Shown: positions 58,896 through 64,000 of the stretch, in pieces | Layout of the letters: the number at the start of each line of letters is the position of its first letter | Position numbering within the stretch: the stretch's first letter is position 1 | Source: a virus | Length of the DNA: 64,000 bases | Strand: one strand, 5' to 3' | Virus record (IMG/VR): IMGVR_UViG_3300028802_000012 | Coordinates: 1-64,000 of that record | Program-made: the position numbers and the translations under genes | Notes under the pieces: generated by a model | The model's input: the letters and a program-made list of their open reading frames with translations, nothing else | What the model was told of the DNA's origin: nothing | Databases searched by the model: none

Positions 58896-59116
58896 TGCGG
58901 CGGTTTGTGCTGGAACGTGACGTCGACGCCACGGGGATCTCGGGCACGGGGCTGGTCGCCGAAGGCGTCCAGTTCAGTACCGGCTGGTGCGCGATGATCT
59001 GGCTCGGGGCCTACTTCAGCGCCGTGATCTATCCGAACGTCGAGCACGTCCTGCAGATTCACGGCCACCAGGGCACGACGCGGCTGGTCTGGATGGACGA
59101 TGACGGTCGACCCTAG
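58895..59116 (+). CDS. Small hypothetical protein
   Basis: 73 residues, ATG overlapping the preceding TAA. A hydrophobic centre (GWCAMIWLGAYFSAVIYPNV) may be membrane-associated. It overlaps the next gene by 17 nt. Function unknown. Confidence 0.5.
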   Translation: MRRFVLERDVDATGISGTGLVAEGVQFSTGWCAMIWLGAYFSAVIYPNVEHVLQIHGHQGTTRLVWMDDDGRP

Positions 59117-59858
59117 TCGCTGGCTGCCCCGCTATGACGCTGACGCGCCGGCGATTACGCAGCAGCATGACTGGGATTGTTCGGAGGAGAGCGCCCACTG
59201 GATGCTCTGTGCCTACGGCCGCGACCCGAGCGAGTCCTGGATGGAAGCGTCTCTGATAGAAACCGGGACAGTGACGCCTGCGTATGGCTTGATGGACGCT
59301 TCTGGGTTCGGCATGGCCGCCTGGCTCAACGATCAGTATGGGGACTTCGGCTACCTGGCCTCGAACGATAATCCGGTGTCGTTCGACGAGCTGGCCAGCG
59401 AAGCGGGCAGTCTCCAGCATCCGTTGATGATCGGCGGGCGGGCGTTCTATCACTGGGTCGGCCTCAGAGGCTACGATCCCGGCCAGGACATCCTGGTCCT
59501 GGCCAACCCAGCCCCTGGATACCGGGGCGTCTATCAGGAGCTGACCCGATCGCAGTTCGCGGCTCTGGGAAGCTTCTCGCTGGTTCGGCTGACCCATCCT
59601 GAGGCCGAAGATACGCGGCCGCCGTCACCGCCGCCAGCCCCGCCGGAGCAGCCCAATCCTGGTGACTGGGACGGGCGGATCGGCTCGGGGCTCTTAGCGA
59701 TGATGGCGCGGGATAGCACCTATCCGGCGCAGGCGATCTCGACCTGGCTGCCCCTGGGCCAGCACCCCGCGTCGATCGAAGAGGCCTATGCCGTCAATGG
59801 CACGCGCTACGTCTGGCTCCTCGGGCCGAATCAGGGGTTTCGCTATGTACCGTCCTAG
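59100..59858 (+). CDS. C39-like cysteine-peptidase-fold protein
   Basis: 252 residues from ATG 59100. QQHDWDCSEESAHWML has a candidate catalytic Cys27; FYHWVGLRGYD has the His; ILVLANPAPG the Asn/Asp. A Pro-rich linker leads to a 65-residue C-terminal domain. It could be a cell-wall-acting peptidase or a peptide-processing enzyme. Together with the membrane proteins upstream it may be part of lysis. The giant virion protein at 1842-6575 has a second C39-like domain. Confidence 0.6.
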   Translation: MTVDPSRWLPRYDADAPAITQQHDWDCSEESAHWMLCAYGRDPSESWMEASLIETGTVTPAYGLMDASGFGMAAWLNDQYGDFGYLASNDNPVSFDELASEAGSLQHPLMIGGRAFYHWVGLRGYDPGQDILVLANPAPGYRGVYQELTRSQFAALGSFSLVRLTHPEAEDTRPPSPPPAPPEQPNPGDWDGRIGSGLLAMMARDSTYPAQAISTWLPLGQHPASIEEAYAVNGTRYVWLLGPNQGFRYVPS

Positions 59859-60081
59859 GGAGACGCGGCCCCTGCCGAAGCGCGCCCAGGTTCGGCCGGC
59901 GACCGTCGACCGCGTGGTCTGGGAGCGCCTCTGGAGTGCCTGTGGGCGCAAGGTCCTGTACGCCAGCCAGGCGCAGGCCGAACAGGCCCCGTCGGCGCGC
60001 ACGGCGGACCTGGTGCCGTACCTCTGTCCGACGGGTGAGCACCACTGGCACCTGACCAAGCGGACCGCCCCGGATGCCTAG
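59845..60081 (+). CDS. Small Cys/His protein
   Basis: 78 residues from ATG 59845. The pattern is CGRKVLYASQAQAEQAP ... YLCPTGEHHWHLTKR, a short zinc-type CxHxH. It is often found in phages next to terminase. It overlaps terminase by 8 nt. Confidence 0.6.
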   Translation: MYRPRETRPLPKRAQVRPATVDRVVWERLWSACGRKVLYASQAQAEQAPSARTADLVPYLCPTGEHHWHLTKRTAPDA

Positions 60082-61669
60082 GCTGCCGCGCAGCCCGCTC
60101 TACGATGTCCCGGCGGCCGATGCCGATCCCGTTCTCCAGGAAGTCCAGATCCGCTACGCCGTCCAGAAAACGCTGGGCCGCCAGCAGGTCGATCCCGCCC
60201 TGGGCGAAACCCCGGAAGACGTCCAGCGGGCGCTGTCGGAGATGCGGACCAGGGTCGGGCCGTATGCGAAGTACGTCTACGGCCTGGAGCCGGCCCGGGT
60301 CCATCGCCTGTGGAACAACGCCATGGACGACATCATCGAGCGCAGATGCCGGCAGAACAAGCTGCTGATCATCGCGCCGCCGAACTCGGCCAAGAGCACC
60401 TATGCCAGCATCATTCGGCCGACGCACTATCTGGGCAACCATCCCGATCACCACCTGCTGTTCTTCACCAGCTCCGACGAGATGTCCAAGACTTTCGGGT
60501 CGACGGTGCGGCTGGCCCTGGATCAGAACGAGAAGCACAAGGCCGTCTTCCCCGATTTCGCGACCCGGCCCGATAAGAAGCGCGGGTGGTCCAGCGACGG
60601 CCTGTATCTGCAGGGGACGCCCCCGGCTGCCAAAGATCCGGCCTACAAGGCCGTCGGGTTCAACGCCACGATCATGGGGGCCAGAGCCCACGGGGTGATC
60701 CTGGACGACCCGCTCGATCAGAAGGACGCCGTCTCCGAGATCGAGCAGGCCAAGGCCAAGAACTACTACACCCAGACCATCCGGTCCCGACTGCACACCT
60801 CGGAAGGTTGGCTCGTGGCCATCATGACCCGCTTTCACGAGCACGACCTGGCGAGTTATTTCATCGAGCTGGCCGAGCAGTCCGGCGAGTGGCTGGTCCT
60901 GCGAACCCCGCTGGTCGCCGAAGATCAGGGCGATCTGCTGGGTCGCTCCCCTGGCGAGAGCCTCTGGCCGGAGCAATATCCTCAGGCCTACATCCAGCAG
61001 ACCCAGGCCGGGATGTCGATCGCCGAGTTCAACCTGGTCTACCAGGGCGACCCGACGGGCATGGGCGGCGATATCTTCGAGTCCGAAAGCTGGTTTCAGG
61101 ATCTGCCGCCGGGCTTCTGGACGGAGATCGAGCCGAAGACCCAGACGGTGCAGGCCTGGGACCTGGCCTGGTCCGAGAAAGACCGGACCTGCTACACGGT
61201 CGGGATGACCTGTGCCGTCGATCAGCACCTGAACATGTACATCCTGCATGTGACTCGCCAGCGGCTGACCGACCTGGCGCTCGAAGACGAGATGGTGCGG
61301 GCGATCCGACTGGCGAAGCCCGTCGTGGTCGGCATCGAAGAGTCGACCTTTCACCTGACGGTCACGCGGTCCCTGGTCCAGCGCATCCTCGGGCGGGTGA
61401 TATGCAACATCCAGCTGCCTCGGCCTGATAAAGACAAGATCACCCGCGCCCGATTGCCGGCCGGTCGCGCTCAGCATGGCAAGATCTTTGTCGACAAACG
61501 CCGAGCCTGGTACCGGACGTTTATCTCGGAGTGCCTGGGCTTTCCGAACACCCGTTACAAAGATCAGGTCGATGCGCTATCGTTGCTGACGTTGCTGGTG
61601 CAGAACCTGGGCGAGGACCAGCGGGAACGACGGGCAGTGCGGCAGGTAGAAACGGCGATGTCGGCATGA
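60074..61669 (+). CDS. terL: Terminase large subunit
   Basis: 531 residues. ATPase: PPNSAKST (Walker A-like) near residue 103, GVILDDP (Walker B) near residue 210, and the coupling-motif region LVAIMTRFH. Nuclease: AWDLAWSEKD, VGIEEST and KDQVDAL with the metal-binding acidic residues. It cuts concatemeric DNA and pumps it through the portal encoded next to it. ATG 60074; it overlaps the previous gene by 8 nt and the portal by 4 nt (ATGA). Confidence 0.9.
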   Translation: MPRLPRSPLYDVPAADADPVLQEVQIRYAVQKTLGRQQVDPALGETPEDVQRALSEMRTRVGPYAKYVYGLEPARVHRLWNNAMDDIIERRCRQNKLLIIAPPNSAKSTYASIIRPTHYLGNHPDHHLLFFTSSDEMSKTFGSTVRLALDQNEKHKAVFPDFATRPDKKRGWSSDGLYLQGTPPAAKDPAYKAVGFNATIMGARAHGVILDDPLDQKDAVSEIEQAKAKNYYTQTIRSRLHTSEGWLVAIMTRFHEHDLASYFIELAEQSGEWLVLRTPLVAEDQGDLLGRSPGESLWPEQYPQAYIQQTQAGMSIAEFNLVYQGDPTGMGGDIFESESWFQDLPPGFWTEIEPKTQTVQAWDLAWSEKDRTCYTVGMTCAVDQHLNMYILHVTRQRLTDLALEDEMVRAIRLAKPVVVGIEESTFHLTVTRSLVQRILGRVICNIQLPRPDKDKITRARLPAGRAQHGKIFVDKRRAWYRTFISECLGFPNTRYKDQVDALSLLTLLVQNLGEDQRERRAVRQVETAMSA

Positions 61670-63795
61670 GCATAGCTCTCTGGGATAAGCCCGTCTCGCT
61701 GGTGTCGGGCGAGCCGACCATCACCGATGCCGATCGGGCCGCCCTGGTGCTGGACTTCGCCCTGGATCTGACCCAGGATTTCGCTCGCCGCAACCAGCAG
61801 TTTGCCCTGATCGACGACGTGATCTTCCTGCAGCAGGCCGTGCAGATCCCCGAGAACTTCAGGAACACGGCCGTCGAGGTCAGAACACCGCTGCCGGCGC
61901 ATATTGCTAACAACATCACGGCGGCCATGTCGGTCAACGCTCCGAGGGTGATCTTTCGCCCGATCGAATTTGGGGATCCCGGTGAGGAAGAAGCGGCCTA
62001 TCGGGCCAGGTTCTTCGAGGGGTCGTGGCTCAGACAGCAACGCGAGAAGAAGCGCCCGTTGCACCGCCTGTTCATGCACAGCGTCGTGACGAAAGGCGAG
62101 GGGATTCTCAAGACGATCCCCCGAAAGAACCGCGCCTGGGCCAAGTACAAAGACTTCTCGCTGAAAGCCCTCGAAGAGATGGACGCGGCCGTCGAGCGGG
62201 GCGACCTGGATAGAAATTCGGCCGTGCGGGTCTGGGACGCGAAGACCGAGGAGTACAAGCGCGGGGCGCCGTATCCGATCGAGACGACCGATATTCCGCC
62301 GGAGACGTTCTATTATCAGCGCGGCGAAGACGGGTTTACCCGCGTCGCCGAGATCAAGAACGTCCCGTACTACGAGACCTTGCTGCGCTACAACTGCTCG
62401 CTGAATCCCGAGGGGAAAGTGATATGGGACGACGTGACCGGTCTGGGTGTCCCGGCCACCGAGTGGGGGCAGGCGTTCACGGGCGACAGCACGCGCCGCA
62501 CGATCCAGATGGTGGAGATGTGGGACGCCAGAGAATGTCAGATCGTCCTGCGGGGACCGGGCGACCTGTCGTCATCGGGGAGTGGCCATCGCGGCTCGGG
62601 CCTGCTTGTCGAACGCTTCTCGCACAACTACGGCAGCACCGAGCTTGGGACGCTCAAAGGGCCATACTTTCATGCATCCGGCATCATGACGAGCAGCCGC
62701 GAACCGCACCGCGCGAGCTTGAGCGTCTTGTTCGCCTATCTCCACTTGTTTCCCCTGCTCAACAGCCTGCTGACGATGCAGTCACAAGCCGCCTTTTCCA
62801 CGTCGTATCCGGCGTACCGGCGCACCACCGCGCCACTGGTCGGTATGCCCGAGACACCGTTCGGCTTCGACGCCGTGGAGATCAATCAGTCCCGCGAGAA
62901 GCTCGTCCCTGGCGCAATCTTCCCCTACGATATCGCCCCGATGGACCAGCCCCGGACCTCGATCGATTTGGACAAGGCGATTGGCTTCGTGCGTTCGATG
63001 ATCGATATGGCGCTCCCCGATTCGATCCAGGGCGTGATTACCGGCGAGACGGCTGGCTACGCCTTGAATCAGTCTGCGCATCTCGCAAGCTTGCAGTGGA
63101 CGCCGATCGTCGCCAATGTCCAGGAGACGCTGTCTGATCGGACCAGCTGGGAATCCGAGCTGATCGAGACGACCATCGGCGAGACGGTCTACGTCTGGGG
63201 CGCGGTCCCGCAGCCCCGCAAGCAACCCGGCCAGCCTCGACAGTACAAAGACGGCTGGATGGGGATGGCCCCCAAAGACCTCAAGGGGTATCACAACTAC
63301 GAGGTCAAGTTGGAGCCGGCGATCCTGGACAACCAGGAGATCAAGCTCCGCGTGATCAAGCAGAAACTCGACATGCGGTTGATCTCGCCGGCCGATGCCG
63401 TGCGCGAGATCGGCGGGAACCCCGTCGAAGTCGAGCGGGCCTGGATGCTCTACGAGATCAAGCAGGATCCCGAGATCCGCAAGAACCTCAAGCAACGGAT
63501 CTTCTCCCGACTCGGGTCGCTGGAACAGGAAGAGATGTCCAAGGTCCCAGCGGCGATGATGCCCAACGCCGCGCCGCCCCCAGGGTTCCAGCAGCCAGCG
63601 GGTGCGACCCCTGGCGTTTCGCAGGGCTTGCCGGTTACGGGCTTTGTCCCACCCCAGGGCGCCGTGCCGAACGCCCCGCCGCCAGAGGGCGGCGGTATGC
63701 CGATCACGAACTTGCCGCCGGGGACGGCGACGGGCCAGCCAGGCCCGACCAGGAACGCCCCGCCGCAGCACGTGCCGTTGCCAGGACAGAGCTAG
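61666..63795 (+). CDS. Portal protein
   Basis: 709 residues from ATG 61666 (overlap with terminase TGA); the frame upstream is not used. Portal-like order: RRNQQFALIDDVIFLQ N-terminal helices, APYRARFFEGSW-type wing, YPAYRRTTAPLVG, and the clip/stem helix region SIDLDKAIGFVRSMIDMALP with GVITGETAGYALNQ. The C-terminal 120 residues are Gly/Pro-rich. It forms the dodecameric DNA gate. Length is at the upper end for the family. Confidence 0.85.
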   Translation: MSIALWDKPVSLVSGEPTITDADRAALVLDFALDLTQDFARRNQQFALIDDVIFLQQAVQIPENFRNTAVEVRTPLPAHIANNITAAMSVNAPRVIFRPIEFGDPGEEEAAYRARFFEGSWLRQQREKKRPLHRLFMHSVVTKGEGILKTIPRKNRAWAKYKDFSLKALEEMDAAVERGDLDRNSAVRVWDAKTEEYKRGAPYPIETTDIPPETFYYQRGEDGFTRVAEIKNVPYYETLLRYNCSLNPEGKVIWDDVTGLGVPATEWGQAFTGDSTRRTIQMVEMWDARECQIVLRGPGDLSSSGSGHRGSGLLVERFSHNYGSTELGTLKGPYFHASGIMTSSREPHRASLSVLFAYLHLFPLLNSLLTMQSQAAFSTSYPAYRRTTAPLVGMPETPFGFDAVEINQSREKLVPGAIFPYDIAPMDQPRTSIDLDKAIGFVRSMIDMALPDSIQGVITGETAGYALNQSAHLASLQWTPIVANVQETLSDRTSWESELIETTIGETVYVWGAVPQPRKQPGQPRQYKDGWMGMAPKDLKGYHNYEVKLEPAILDNQEIKLRVIKQKLDMRLISPADAVREIGGNPVEVERAWMLYEIKQDPEIRKNLKQRIFSRLGSLEQEEMSKVPAAMMPNAAPPPGFQQPAGATPGVSQGLPVTGFVPPQGAVPNAPPPEGGGMPITNLPPGTATGQPGPTRNAPPQHVPLPGQS

Positions 63796-63938
63796 TGCCG
63801 CTCTTCAGGGGGAAGAAAAACGTCAGCCGGAACATCCGACAGCTGCATCGGGACAATGCTGGGCGCAAGAAGAAGCGCCCGAATAAGCAGATCATCGCGA
63901 TTGCCCTGGCGGTGAGTCGGCGGCGCAAGAAGCGATGA
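63795..63938 (+). CDS. Small basic protein after portal
   Basis: 47 residues. The GTG at 63795 uses the last G of the portal TAG. The product VPLFRGKKNVSRNIRQL... ends NKQIIAIALAVSRRRKKR, a pattern of short basic proteins often found after the phage portal. Role unknown; DNA or RNA binding is likely from charge. Confidence 0.6.
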   Translation: MPLFRGKKNVSRNIRQLHRDNAGRKKKRPNKQIIAIALAVSRRRKKR

Positions 63939-64000
63939 CGCGACTGGCCGGGGGTGGTATGCTGGCCGAAGCAGAAAGCGGGATGTCGTGCCTGAACCGC
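63935..64000 (+). CDS. Possible next gene, truncated by window end
   Basis: An ATG at 63935 overlaps the preceding TGA (ATGA) and its frame is open to the end of the window (22 codons). A GTG at 63988 in another frame is an alternative. Too short to classify. Confidence 0.3.
   Translation, partial: MTRLAGGGMLAEAESGMSCLNR

Noticed and set aside
59855-61477. Minus-strand frame of 540 codons
   Set aside because: Antisense to terminase; no start signal or domain.

Overview
The window is a 64 kb piece of a tailed double-stranded DNA phage genome with high GC. The evidence is a terminase large subunit (60074-61669), a portal protein (61666-63795), a scaffold-like protein beside an HK97-fold major capsid protein (15207-17189), tail-fibre-like proteins, a phage family-A DNA polymerase and a primase-helicase. 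No tape-measure or sheath protein is recognisable. Two very large proteins carry cell-wall hydrolase or ADP-ribosyltransferase and polyvalent-type domains, which would suit a short-tailed phage that ejects internal proteins, but this is inference. No tRNA or rRNA was found. The host cannot be read from the sequence.

Layout. 1-28.9 kb, plus strand: virion genes, starting inside a truncated gene. 28.7-53.7 kb, minus strand: nucleotide metabolism (dCTP deaminase), a TIGR-like guide-RNA array with its Tas/Nop-like protein, DNA polymerase, a PD-(D/E)XK nuclease, primase-helicase, a SNF2-like helicase, an RNA ligase, a MoxR-VWA pair, winged-helix regulators and many small unknown genes. One plus-strand Xre regulator (38683-38922) interrupts this block. 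53.7-55.8 kb: a 2 kb stretch without supportable genes, rich in hairpins and palindromes, from which transcription diverges. 55.8-64 kb, plus strand: an Xre regulator, then a packaging cluster ending in terminase, portal and a small basic protein. The plus-strand packaging genes probably continue into the virion genes at position 1 if the genome is circular or permuted (inference).

The central finding is at 29.99-32.25 kb. A 1.3 kb array of 36 tandem units, nearly all exactly 36 nt, has the layout 9-nt edge repeat (GGCTCGCTC), 9-nt spacer A, 9-nt loop repeat (mostly GGTGCTCTC), 9-nt spacer B. It directly abuts a 287-aa protein that would be annotated by default as an IS110/IS116-like transposase. 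A 36-nt, two-spacer unit next to a Nop/IS110-like protein is the signature of TIGR-Tas (tandem interspaced guide RNA and TIGR-associated protein) systems. This Tas has no visible HNH or RuvC domain. Its promoter overlaps a 14-bp palindrome, GTGTAAAAGTACAC, that also sits upstream of the phage Xre regulator at 38.7 kb. Next to that regulator is a decayed stretch resembling the same repeats.

Other notable items are a duplicated four-hairpin leader with covarying stems upstream of two minus-strand genes (52.3 and 53.1 kb), a 529-nt frame overlap between the nuclease and DNA polymerase genes, a 2241-aa polyvalent-like protein with an ADP-ribosyltransferase domain, and several 30-47 residue genes that fit exactly between their neighbours.
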